Positions 1 through 10,964 of a DNA stretch of 64,000 nucleotides are shown here, piece by piece. Origin of the DNA: Ulva prolifera (taxonomy: Eukaryota > Chlorophyta > Ulvophyceae > Ulvales > Ulvaceae); assembly GCA_023078555.1 (NCBI GenBank), contig CM041197.1, forward strand, positions 4,423,810 to 4,487,809, read 5' to 3'. Position numbers and translations under genes: made by a program. The notes under the pieces are model-generated. The model was not told the DNA's origin. It did not search any database and saw only the letters and a program-made list of their open reading frames with translations. Position 1 is the stretch's first letter, and each line of letters begins with the position of its first letter.

Positions 1-335
1 ATCTGGCACCTGCACACATCAACCTATTGATATATCATTCACCTCTGACCTGCGATGATGACTGTAGCATTTGTATGGCACACACATCACAGACGTGCAT
101 GATTCACATGAACAACACAATCCCATGTATGTGATCACACTTGATGGTATCTGTACCTCACGGTCCCAACGTCCCGTTCACATGGCGGTGCAACCGATTC
201 ACGCAATGACAGTAGCTTGAGGTCAATCAGACACGCGCATGAGCGTGCATACGCTTCGCTTCCATATTTGGGTGCTTGTTGCCCTGAGAACACCTGCAAA
301 ATTGAATGGCCTGATACAGAGCTTTGGATCATTGC

Positions 336-2251
336 TTATACAGAGCAGACAGACAGCTTGTCACACACCTTGGTGATCCCGCCATGCAAAGCCACGGCAG
401 CAAAAAGGTCGGTGAACAAAACGACGCGACTGTTTGCAGCATCCTCTGATTGGCTGCAGCTCTGCCCGCCAGGAGGATTTGGCTTCTTCCACGTATACTT
501 CATGCTCTCTTTGCCATACCTGAATCGGATGGGCTTGTCGCCATCTTGCTTTGCCTTGAGCAACTCTGCCTTCAAATGACCAATCGTCCAATCATGATTG
601 CTGATACCTGTGCCGATCTCATGACTCGCAGAGTCTACCAGGGTTTTTAAACGTGCTGACGTTGTTGCGTTGTTTATGGCGGACGTGAGAGAATTAAGCC
701 GATCGCTGCTGGTCGGTGAGCGCTCTGAACACAACACATCCGTAACACAATCGGGCGTCCACGAACATCCTGAACAAATAACAAAGAACGTATCGCATTC
801 TGGCAATCACACCTTGGCACTGGAAAGGAGCCGGCTCCAAAGGATGAGTGCAGGAGTGATCCACTGCACCTGGCATATGCATGGACAAAGCCCGATCAGA
901 CATTGCAAGCACTGCAGCAGTCACGTCGTGACTTTGGAAGTTGAAACATGATGAGGCCGGAGTAGGTGTCGAAGCAGGTGCAATGCTAAGATCCAATGGT
1001 GCAGCAGCAGTATTAGGTGTAGCTGCATCCGGCCCGAGCTGTTGCGACTCAGCTGTGACGTGACCCTGAGCCAGCTCTGGCTCTGCCATGTTGCAGGCAG
1101 CTTGTGTCTGAGTGTCGATTTGCCTGTCTCCGGAATCATCCATAGGCCAGCACTCTTGCTGCGATGGTACATTCTCCATATTGCATAGCATTGCGGATTC
1201 GTCTTGGGTGTGATGTTCCTCAATGCCTCCAGCATCCTCGCATACTGCCTCGTTCATGACAGCAGGATGTTCTGTGGACTCAGCTCGCTCACCAACTCTC
1301 GGCTGACAATACCTTTCATTGGGGACTCGGGCCTGGACAGTCAGGCCATCTACCTGCATGCCGCGGTCGTGATGCAGGTATCAACTGCGTCGCCTACTGC
1401 ACCAGCATAAAGATTATCAGTAAACAAGTGCTCACTTGGGCTTCTAGGGTCATGTGCGACCGATTGTTCTTGCGCGATGTAGCACAGTAGTAGATGAACC
1501 TCCGTATAGCGGTCTTGTCACATTGCGCATTGTCTTCAGCCAGGATTCCTGAAATCCAGCGTGCAAGGCTGATAGTACCTTTGATGCTTGACAAATTAGC
1601 TGCCAAATAATGTTGGGGAAGTGGAAGTCTTGCAACCGGGACACCTGTCCCCTTTGTTGTGATGCTCATGTACGGCAGGTTCAGGCTCATGAGCACTCTC
1701 ATTGCAGAAATCTCCAGGATCAGAACGCGCAATTGTTTCAAACAATGAGCGGTGTCAAATGTGGACCGCGGAACGGACTCCACTGCACAGGGCGCAACCT
1801 GCAAAGCAACACATGCCACACATGAGCCACGTGATGAATTGTAGCTGTACAACACATGCATGTTGTATTGTGAAATACAAACAGGCCATCACAGCGATCA
1901 TGCAGGGCGACGGTATACCTGCGATGCTTGTACCAGCACGGCGTCAGCACGTAGTGCTTGTGCTACCTGGTCAGATCTACCTGTATGAGCAACCTTCTTG
2001 CACACCTCATCGATGAACCTCCCGAAGCGTTTCCCACCAACCTTGAAGTCGCCAAGCCCCAACGGTCCGTATGTGTCTTCCTTGTAGGTGTAGCCTTGCA
2101 GAACCGCTGTCACAGCATGGTCGATCTGCATATGGAAGATGTCGTGGCTGCAAGAAGCAACACTGTAAACAGTGGCAAGGACGCCCACCTTCACACTAGA
2201 GCATCGATAGCCCCATTGATCCAGACTTTTCAACACACTGATTGGCATCAT
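336..2251 (-). other. Coding-like minus-strand sequence, unidentified
   Basis: Several overlapping minus-strand reading frames here look protein-like and are moderate in GC: about 1898-2251, 1394-1861, 694-1359 and 336-806. They show GT donor-like sites such as GATCAG^GTAGCA, so they may be exons of one gene. The last frame ends in a stop at 336. I recognise no domain in any of them. They lie just downstream of the NDC10_II-like gene on the same strand. They could be a separate gene, or extra 3' exons of that gene if its proposed stop at 2351 is spliced out. Positions 1-335 hold nothing I can assign. Confidence 0.3.
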
Positions 2252-2327
2252 GTCGTGGCGAATCTGATCTCGGGGTGGTGGAGGCTCCGTCCCGGCGATC
2301 GCTATTAAGCCTGAACAGTTATCAGTT

Positions 2328-2332
2328 TTACA
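2328..2332 (-). promoter_or_regulatory. TGTAA polyadenylation-like signal
   Basis: The minus strand reads TGTAA 19 nt after the proposed stop of the NDC10_II-like gene. TGTAA is the usual chlorophyte poly(A) signal, so it mildly supports a 3' end here. The implied 3' UTR would be unusually short. Confidence 0.35.
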
Positions 2333-2350
2333 GCTAGTGGAAAGTGCGCA

Positions 2351-5300
2351 TCAGGTGCTATAGCATGCCAAGGTGGTCGGCATGCCTTGTTGCTGGCGAT
2401 GATGATGCTCGAGTGTGTTGTTGATGTTGTTGATTTTCTGCACTGTGGCAGAATCCACAGTCCGACCTTCGCTCAACTTCACAACCATGTTCTCAATCCC
2501 CTCCAGACGTAAGTCTGTTGCTGCACAGTTGCCTTCAGTGGATGCTGCAAGGTTCGTCACTGCAGTGAGCACATGTTGCAACTGGCAACGAACTGCTAAA
2601 CTGCTCCACTCCTACAAAACAAAGACCATATGTTGAAGTTGTTGCGGGCATTGCCGCTGTTGATAGGCAAGGCATATCATCAGAGCAATAACACCTGCAT
2701 GCGCCGGTCTGATTGCAACAATAAAGAACCTTCATCCTGAGCCACGACGGCTTGAGCCAACATCTCATGTTGTGTTTCACATGTTCTCATATTCATCATA
2801 ACACTTTCTGCCATGCACCTTACCATGGGAGACTCAGCCCTCTGACAAATCGCCTGAATACAAACACGGAGAGGTCGATTGCATGTATCAAGTTGATGTG
2901 TGTTGATGCCATCGGAATGGCCCGCGTCTGACACTTCAGCCGTGGTGCCGCCAGGTATGTCAATAGCATCAGCCAGGGCACTTGGTACATGCAATTGGTG
3001 TATGCAACCGAAATGCCATGTGGCCAGCGTTGTTTTGCACCGCATCATGCCAAGCAAGCCTTTGATGACCCCTTCTCCACAGCACCATGCATGTGTATGC
3101 GAAGATCTGATGCTTGGTGTCAAGCAGCATCATGAAGGACACACCATCGTGCTTTGATGAAGTTCAATGAGACGTGCTTTGTTGCGCTCGATCATCACCT
3201 GCATCGTCACTTGCGAATCGTCGTCGTGCTCTGTCGCCAATAAGTGCCTCCGTGCGACCTGTAACATCATCACGTGACTTGCACGAAACATGCGATCATG
3301 CTCATTGATTTTCCCGGCAACTTTTCGTTTACTGGGGGCGCACCTGCGACTCTCGTGCTCGTACACGCTTGGTTTCCAGCCGCGCGACATGTGCAGCGGG
3401 ATCCATCACCTCGTCCGGAACCCTTTGATCCATCAGAAACGTTGCACCGATTGCCTCTGCTCTGTTAATTATGTAGCTTGGAGGTTCAAATGGTGGCATC
3501 TCGTGCCCTGTCATGTGCAGCCGCTTGCATTCGTCCTCGTGATCATTGGAGAGGCAGTAAACCTGATCACAGAGCAAGTGTGAATATTCGATTTGAGCTA
3601 CAGGCAATTCATCACTGAGAGCCACGCGGACACAGACTACTCAATGAAGCGGAGAAGCATGTAATCAATGGTGCCCACCTGCCACTGGAGATCCTCCCAT
3701 TTCCTCCACAGGTCATCATCGAATAAGGCTCGATTTTCATCAAGATACAAAGGATGATCATAAAACAACCAGTGTTCTCGGTACAGTCTTAACAAGATGG
3801 GTAGCGCCTGGAGGGACCATTCGATCAGAGCCATGCAGCACGAGCAAGCCAAAAGTCGAATGAGGTAAGCAGACCTGCGCCAGAACAATGGCAAGGAAGC
3901 ATAGAACATCGATGAACTTCTCCAGATTGTTGTCTCCTTGGGCGGCAAGACGGGCTTGCACCTATATATAGAGTCATACCTGCTATTACCATGTATGATG
4001 TGTTGACTGTAAACCATTTGCATCAAGGTGACATCAATGTGAGTCGCACCTCCTTTGTTTCCACCCACTTTTTGGCTTTCACGATGTCAAGCTGGTTGCC
4101 GTCGTTCAGCTGGATCACTGTTGTGTACATCATGGCCTTGATCGCATCTGGAGGCACAAGGATCCCATGCTTGGGCAGGTAATGTTTTGGCGATTGCCAG
4201 TCATGCGTCCAGCACAAGGTGCTTGATGAAGGGGTTGTGTTGTAAGTGTGCCCCAAAGTGGTCTGGTTCCACTTGCCCGCCCGTGCAGCATCCATCTCAC
4301 TCCCTCTGCATGATACGCATTCATGAATGGTCAACGTGCTAAAACAGTGATCATCATTCCTGCCTTCAGGGTGGCAGTCCACTCATGTTCAACAACAGGT
4401 TCATGAGACACACCCCTTCTCCACAATCTCCTCTGCCCCATCGCGCCGATTTGTGTGCTGCTTCTTGGGCAAGCTTCGGCCGAAACACGCCTTTTGCATT
4501 GTCCGAATCCGTGTATCCATAACGTTTGTGGGGTTGTTGCTGTCTGGGTCGAATGGTGGCTCCGGGAAACGGCATGTCACCAGCCGAGCTTGCATCCTAC
4601 ACGCACTTGATGTTGTTAAGAGATCTCCACAAGTCGCAACAAACATTCGGGACTCCAGAATGCTTTACCATGAATTGCTGTCAGCCACACTCTCGGGCAA
4701 TGGCTGACCGTCTCCAACAACCAGGCGTTTGAGCATATGAATTGATAAATGCACCAACGGACACAACAAGAATTCGTGGCCATAGGTTGTAGCTCGACAG
4801 TCGGCATGCTTCCCCTCCTTGTTTGTCTTGGCGCCATGGATCGCAAAAACAACCATGGGCATGATGCATGGTCGCACATAGTGATTGATGTATGGAAACA
4901 TCATCCCGATCTTGAAGTCACGAAACTCTTTGCCCCTGCCTAGCGTTGGCTTTAACATGCTCTGCTGCCTCCTACATAACAGGTGAATTTTTAAAGTGCT
5001 TCGTTGACTCCTGTTCTCCATATCGAGTCGGAGTATGTAGATGTGTTACCATGAGCTCCAAAAGGCACACACATCCAAAACACATACCCAGTTGATTCAT
5101 TCCCAAGCTGGTCTTTCAAACTTGGACCACACTGGTATGCCTTCTTCACTTGAACACCTGACGTGGCTCGATTCTCACGATTCTTTATGCCAAGCTGCCA
5201 CAATATCATGATGCTCTCTTTTTTCTCTCGCAGGGTTGGTAGGTACAGGCAAGTATTTTTTGTGACGGCGAATGGGTCCGGGAGGCAGTGTCCGCATTCA

Positions 5301-8014
5301 ATGGCTGTTGCATGGATACTGGGGCTGACAACTTACAGCTGACGCACCGAGCTGCATCAATCTCTTTGCTGAGCGATTGAGCGTGGTTTTTGTAAGCAGC
5401 AGTGCTTCTGAATGCCTTGGAAGGGAACTTGTGTCCATAAATCAATTCCCATTGCTTTGTCAAGTGAACAATGCCATTGGTAATGTTGTTGAAGAACGAC
5501 AGGGACCCCTGCATACCATGCATACATCTGAGATTGCATGATGTCCAACGTAGCCATGTGCTATCAAACAATTGTTGAGGCTCGTGCTACATGGGGTGAG
5601 GCATGAAAAAAAACAGGGCTTTCTCGAGAAGTACCGATGTGAAAGCACTGCTTTGAATGTAAACGCCGAAGCAGATGTCATCTGTCAATGTCAAAGGCTC
5701 GTATAATGTTGTGGCCACTCCGAGCCGCTTGAGCTCCCCCAGATACCTCAAAGTTGGCCAATCCGTCCAATGTACTTTCCGGAGCATGCTGCTTGTGCGA
5801 TCGAGGGCATGAATCTCGTCCAGCGTTTTCCGACCCAGCGAGCCAACGGATGCTGCAGACAATGGATGCTATCAACATGAAAGGCACAAAGCGAGCTTGC
5901 CACAGGAGCTTAGTTGACATACTTTTGTACTGTTCATCATTAGTGAGCTTATCGTATATGCTCATGAAGACGGAATGGATCCGGGCATGCCATGCAGTGC
6001 GACTCTCTTTCATTAACGCCAACAAACTCTTTGCAGGTTCCTCCGCAAGAGCGTCGAGGAAGCTCTTTGAGCGAGGCTCCTCGCCAAGAACTACAGCTAC
6101 TTGAGCGCATGCCTCACACACTTGGTCCAGAGGTAGGTCCAATTCCTCCACATTCACCATGGGACCAGAGAGGTCGCCATATTGGTCAGTAAATTGTAAA
6201 AGCAAGATGGCCCATGCCCCTGTACTGTGCGGAGACAGCCCAAGTTGCAACCATTTCAAGGCTGCACATCAACATTATGTCACAACTCTCGAGATCACTG
6301 TAACACTGTCACACCCAATATTGTAATGAAATGCAATTTAAATTGCAATTTCATACCTGTTGTTGCCCTGCCCCAAAGCTGATACTGAAAAAACTGCACA
6401 AACTACAAGGTCTCTATGGCAGCAGCACCGATGCGTATACTCTCAGATGGAACATCTCCCACGTGTGAAGGGGGCTGTTGTGCCTTCACCAAGCACCCAG
6501 CCATCCACGCCAGGGAATCAAGGACTGCATACCAAAGCATTGTGATACATGGGCAGATACCTAAACATAGACACTTGTCAGTAGCATTCTACCCAAGGGG
6601 AATCAGACCATCTTGACAATAATCAGCTTGGTATGCCAATGCCTCTGGGAAGACTGAGTTGCGCTTCTGAACAAAGTGTCTCCCATTAACAGTCGCCACA
6701 CTAGAAGCCTGATGACGCTGCAGGAGCACATGTATCTCCCCATTCAAGAACTTCGGCAGCAGTTTCTCATCAGCGCTTTCATCGACCTTTGCTTTCAGAT
6801 TCTGCAAATGTTCATGCGATTGACCATGTTGAGGTCAGCAATGAACAATGATGATGCTATCTGCTATCTTGTGGCAGGCTGTGCTTTGCGACCAGTCTAT
6901 GCACAGGCGTACCGGTGCTCGAAATGCTCGCCAAAACGCTGCTTGTATGTCAGGCAAGTGCTTGTTTGATGAGTCATCAAATGCGATATTTAGCATCTGC
7001 TCCATGTGAGCCTCCACATCGGAGGGAGTGACATTCAACATTATAGCCATTCCATCCTTGACATCCTGGTTCGCAAGGAATCTTTTGCGCAACGTTTCAG
7101 CATCCTTTCCAGCTTGTGTGGCAGCGCGATTCAAAGCCAGCCCATGATCGCGCATCCTCTTCACCTCTCCCATCCAAGATGTCAGTATCTGTGGCTGCGG
7201 AACCGGCATCAACATGAAATCTTCCTGCAACATGAGAGCCAGTTCACCTTGAATGTATACGTCACAATTACACATTATGGGACCGAGATTACCTTGCCAT
7301 CATCTTTGATCAGTGCCACCTTCTGCCAAACATTGGGGTGTGTAATGGACAACCAAACCATCAACTCGGAAATCACCTTGCTGTACTTATTAATCTTGTT
7401 GTCACCAGTTTCTTGTGAGGGTGACATCGCTGAGGCGGTATCTTTGGCGATGGCCATCAGGTTCTCACGAACGGTGGTTGTGCCCGTGTCTTTGTGGCTG
7501 CCCATACAACACATTAGCCAACAAGAACAATCACAATGACACAATCATGCAAAACACACAAGCTCAATTGTATGCACAAGCACGGAGCTCACGCTGCAAT
7601 CTTTGCATCAAGCCACTTCTCTTCCACATGGACGCCCAAGTATGATGCTGCAAACTGAACTATCTCATAGTCCAGATCACCGCCAACAAGCTTACCCTTG
7701 ATGATCTGATGTAATGCACTCTTCAGAGAGAGATATAAGGCCTTCGGGCGAACGTTTTCTACACACCGCCTATGTTGAGCACGACCTGATCATTTCACAT
7801 ACAAAATGGAACAGTTTGAAAACGACGCATCACGCGCACCATCCCGAAGCCTGTCCATCAACTGGTTCAGGTTATCCCGCTCGTCTTGCTGTCGCTGTTC
7901 ATTGCTGCATGTCACATCATAGTCAGCTGTCGCTGCACTTGCTACCGCGTGGCATTCGGGCCTTTCAAATTCTGGCTCGCTCTGTTCGCCAGACAGCGCC
8001 GGGACACAGTCCAT
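2351..8014 (-). CDS. NDC10_II/Crypton-like tyrosine recombinase-fold protein, intron-rich
   Basis: Exons (minus strand, 5' to 3'): 8014-7803, 7718-7593, 7497-7293, 7224-6913, 6801-6609, 6524-6429, 6261-5923, 5852-5635, 5508-5348, 5213-5009, 4964-4669, 4596-4414, 4305-4050, 3961-3875, 3807-3679, 3562-3344 and 3258-3145. These splice in one frame (1117 codons) with GT-AG sites. One exon within about 3000-2695 is unresolved. The last exon is 2581-2351, with a TGTAA 19 nt beyond the stop. Residues from about 650 to 1000 match the NDC10_II pattern: RGKEFRDFKIG, HGAKTNKEGK, a C-P-L stretch, HTNRRDGAEE, GKWN with HTY, and LPKHGILVPP. The Arg, HxxR and Tyr of a tyrosine recombinase can be placed. The family includes Crypton transposases and the yeast CBF3 subunit Ndc10. 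The gene could be an element or a domesticated host gene. The N-terminal 600 residues are unrecognised. Confidence 0.75.
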
Positions 8015-9394
8015 ACGACCTGAAAAAGCACTACATAGCGGCTCTCAACGGCTTGCTTGCTGTTCAGAGCCAATTCAAGAACGCGTTGCGGAAGCTGTCA
8101 CAAAAAGCCCACTGTGCGCTGAACGGCACGCGCACCACATACAAACGCAGTGAGAAGACAGATAACAATATGCATAGATGATTTGCGCTGCGTATAGGCT
8201 TTCATGATCACTGCAGTGCTCCGTCTGGCTGCCACCAGGCTAAGGCTGCCTTAGCCCTGACCCTCGATATCTCAATCCTCCCCGCACTACCCGTAGCCCC
8301 TTACCGGGTAGTCAATGTGTATGCTCTAGGCCCGAGGACGCACAGAAAGGGTTCACACGTCAGCGGACCATAACTTTCCGATAATAACAAATCCGAACAA
8401 ACGAACAATGCAGTCATACATAAAACATGTTTTAAAGTCTATCTATCGTCTCAGATCTCTATTTCACGCTTTTATTTTATGTGACCTCATCTCCACTGAA
8501 CACGGCCTAAGAGTCCCTCATGGACTGCGGGCTATGTTTCAAATCAAATTACAGATCTCGAGCATCGTGATGGCATGCGAATCCAGACAAGCTCGAGCTG
8601 CTCTGTCGTGTCCTTCACCGACGGCTCTGCATGCTGAAGATCTGTTCAATTGTGTCAAATGTACAAGCCCAGATTGAGCGCTCGCATGCGGCTGGCTTGC
8701 AACAGCACCAGAACATGTGGGGGCTGAGCCTATGGATCTAGATGTGTTACAGAATGTTAAACGAGCATCGACACACAAAGCAAGAGAATCTCTTCCGAAT
8801 CAGAAGAGCCCAGGTTGCCAGGCCCCAAACAAGTAGAGCGCTCAACCTGCCAAGGGGGGCAGTGGGGGCCTGACAAATACACACTCAGAGTCATGCAAAA
8901 ACAAGGTGAGAGCATTAATGCAATTGTGCCAAGGGCAAAGCACCGTGGACGCCTACCTCGCTCAGGTACCCGTTGGTCCCTCCCATCAAGCTTAAAGCAC
9001 TCCTGGCGTGGCCCGCGACTCGTCAAAGCAAGGGGTGAATTATTGTCCGCATGAGCTAATAAAGGCTATGCAATTTTGAAAATTATTTTAAATAAGGCCG
9101 TCGGCGTCTACACATGCATGTTGCCATTTTTAGCTGCGGGGCGCAGCTAAGCCAGGGAACGCTCTCAACGCTCTCAACTCTTTTCAAGTAAGCTGACTTT
9201 CAGAGGCGGTCAAGCAAATATAGTGCTGCCACGTCCCCTCCCAGGATCTGCACGATTGCGCAATCAATTGATCCCCCTTGTGGGCTTATAAGCCAATAAT
9301 CAGCTTCACGTGCGGTCACGCACGTGCCCTGTGACTGGACGCATGCTGGTTGATACGTTGGCAGATCGCCTACACCAGTGAAATCACCGTGCGG
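8015..9394. other. Intergenic, no gene seen
   Basis: The reading frames on either strand are short and lack recognisable domains. There are two inverted repeats. One is a perfect 9-bp hairpin at 9130-9150. The other is a larger, imperfect one around 8818-8876, where a CAGGCCCC arm faces GGGGGCCTG around a near-palindromic GAGCGCTC core. Confidence 0.4.
9130..9150. repeat. Perfect 9-bp hairpin
   Basis: TTAGCTGCG and CGCAGCTAA flank a GGG loop, so the stem is perfect. It lies in intergenic sequence and no function is evident. Confidence 0.6.
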
Positions 9395-9592
9395 CCGATT
9401 GCGTTTCAAGAGTCTGCGCCATTGGCCCACCACCTCCTGCGCGGTCGGCCGCACCTCCGGCCGCCGCTGCAGGCACTGCAGGGTCGCCGCCTGCAGCACC
9501 CACAGCTGCGCCAGCTTGTCGGCCTGCCCCGGCGCGCCCTCCTCCCACGGCAGCGGCTCCCGGCCGCACGGCTGCGCCCAGATTGTTTCTTT
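9395..9592 (-). pseudogene. Stranded kinase C-lobe fragment, paralogue of genes A and B
   Basis: About 66 residues match the last part of the kinase domains of genes A and B. They run from KETIWAQ through CGREPLPWEEGAPGQ to RPEVRPTAQEVVGQWRRL. The upstream activation segment, catalytic loop and N-lobe are absent, and GC-rich unrelated sequence replaces them. The fragment therefore cannot encode a kinase. Its orientation and its place just downstream of gene A suggest the tail of a third tandem copy, lost by deletion or left by unequal crossing-over. Confidence 0.75.
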
Positions 9593-10964
9593 CCGACGGA
9601 GCGACCCGCCCGGCCCTCTCCAGCTCTCCCAGGCTCGGGGCCGAGCTTCCGGCACTGGCTGCACATTGCCGCCTGTGCCGTTGGGGCCCGCGGCGCCGCC
9701 GCTGGCGGCTCGGCCGCTGGCGGCGGCGCGGCCGACGGTGCGCTGGCCCCTACGCAGCCCGAGGTGAAGGAGGGCGCCGGCGTCCTCACGTCCGTGCTGG
9801 CCCTTGGCGGCTGCGGCTTTGGGGTGCTGGACCAGTAGCGGCAACTGAGCCCAGCGGCCGCGTCACCGGCGGCTGCATGCATGCATATGTGGGGTAGTGC
9901 ATGCTGGTTGTCAGCTCCATGGTGTGCTTTCCCCTAGCCAGGCTTGTGCCGTGAATCACAGCAGGCCTTGCAAGGGGGCATGCGGCCTACACAGCGTGCT
10001 CAGCATGCACAGCATGACAGTCGTGAGCTTTGCGCCTGAACTCGCTACACCCTGGATGCACTGGCCGGCTTTCTGCATCCCAGCATGTTGCTTCGCTTGC
10101 ATGCTGTGTGTGCCTGAAGACAGGCGGCAACGGAGGGGCTGCGGCGTGGTCGGTGCGGATTAGCATCGCTGGATCCACTCCGGCTGCGCGGCGATGCTTG
10201 AGCAACGTCGCGCGGGCGTGCTGCTTCAGTCTGAGGGACGGCCAGAATTTTTTTTATGGGTAACTTTTTCGTCGAACGATTTCGTGGCATGTGTGGCAGT
10301 TGAAACAGCCAAACAGTTACAGGTTGCAGCAAGTATCTGTTAGATTCAGGAAGTGTGCAGCTGGGATTTGTACTGGTACACTAGAGGCGGAACCTGTTGC
10401 ATGTGATCTGTGTTTATGACCAGATGCTGTCTCTGTGTCGCTGTGTCGTGTTTTGGATTTTTTTAGCCAGCATTGCTTACAGACTCTGTCCAAAGTCTGC
10501 ACCGCACGTCCTAGAATCGAAAATGCTGTCTGAGTGTTCGCAAATTGATCAAGAAGCAAGTCGATCAGGAAATCCACTCCGCACCAAGCAAAACAAGGGT
10601 AGAACGTCAAGCCCAGAGCAACCAGAACCTCTCTTCCATCAAGGCACAAATGACGACCTGCCGTGGCCGACGCACCGTGTCACAGGCGACTCGTTGTCCA
10701 CCTGAGCAAACAATAGCCGTCACCGAATCATGCTGCACGTGCATATTGTGATCTGTTGCCGCAAGGCACAGGGAACGCTCTTAATCTGTGTGCAAAGCTG
10801 GTATCTAAGGCGGCCTAGCACGTTGCTGCCATTGCCTCTCCCACGTCGTGCACGAGCTATTCCCCTGTACATGTTGTGCCGAGCTTGAAGGACAATCACG
10901 GATGTGCCCAGGCCTAGGTAACTGGGCGCATGCTCATACGTATGAGGAGAGATAGGTAGGAAGG
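9593..10964. other. Intergenic sequence downstream of gene A
   Basis: No gene is evident. The part to about 9850 is very GC-rich and open in several frames, which inflates ORFs without homology. Minus-strand TGTAA motifs at 10477-10481 and 10316-10320 are candidate poly(A) signals for gene A, 484 nt or more beyond its stop. Confidence 0.35.

Noticed and set aside
336..806. GCR1_C domain as a C-terminal partner of the NDC10_II-like protein
   Set aside because: DWTIGHLKAELLKAK and RFRYGKESMKYTW only loosely recall it, and the splice link to the upstream gene is not supported.
3615..3640. 26-nt intron between GTAGTC and CTCAG
   Set aside because: It is too short for normal splicing. Using CAG^GTGGGC at 3679 and GATCAG^GTT at 3562 gives a normal intron in frame.
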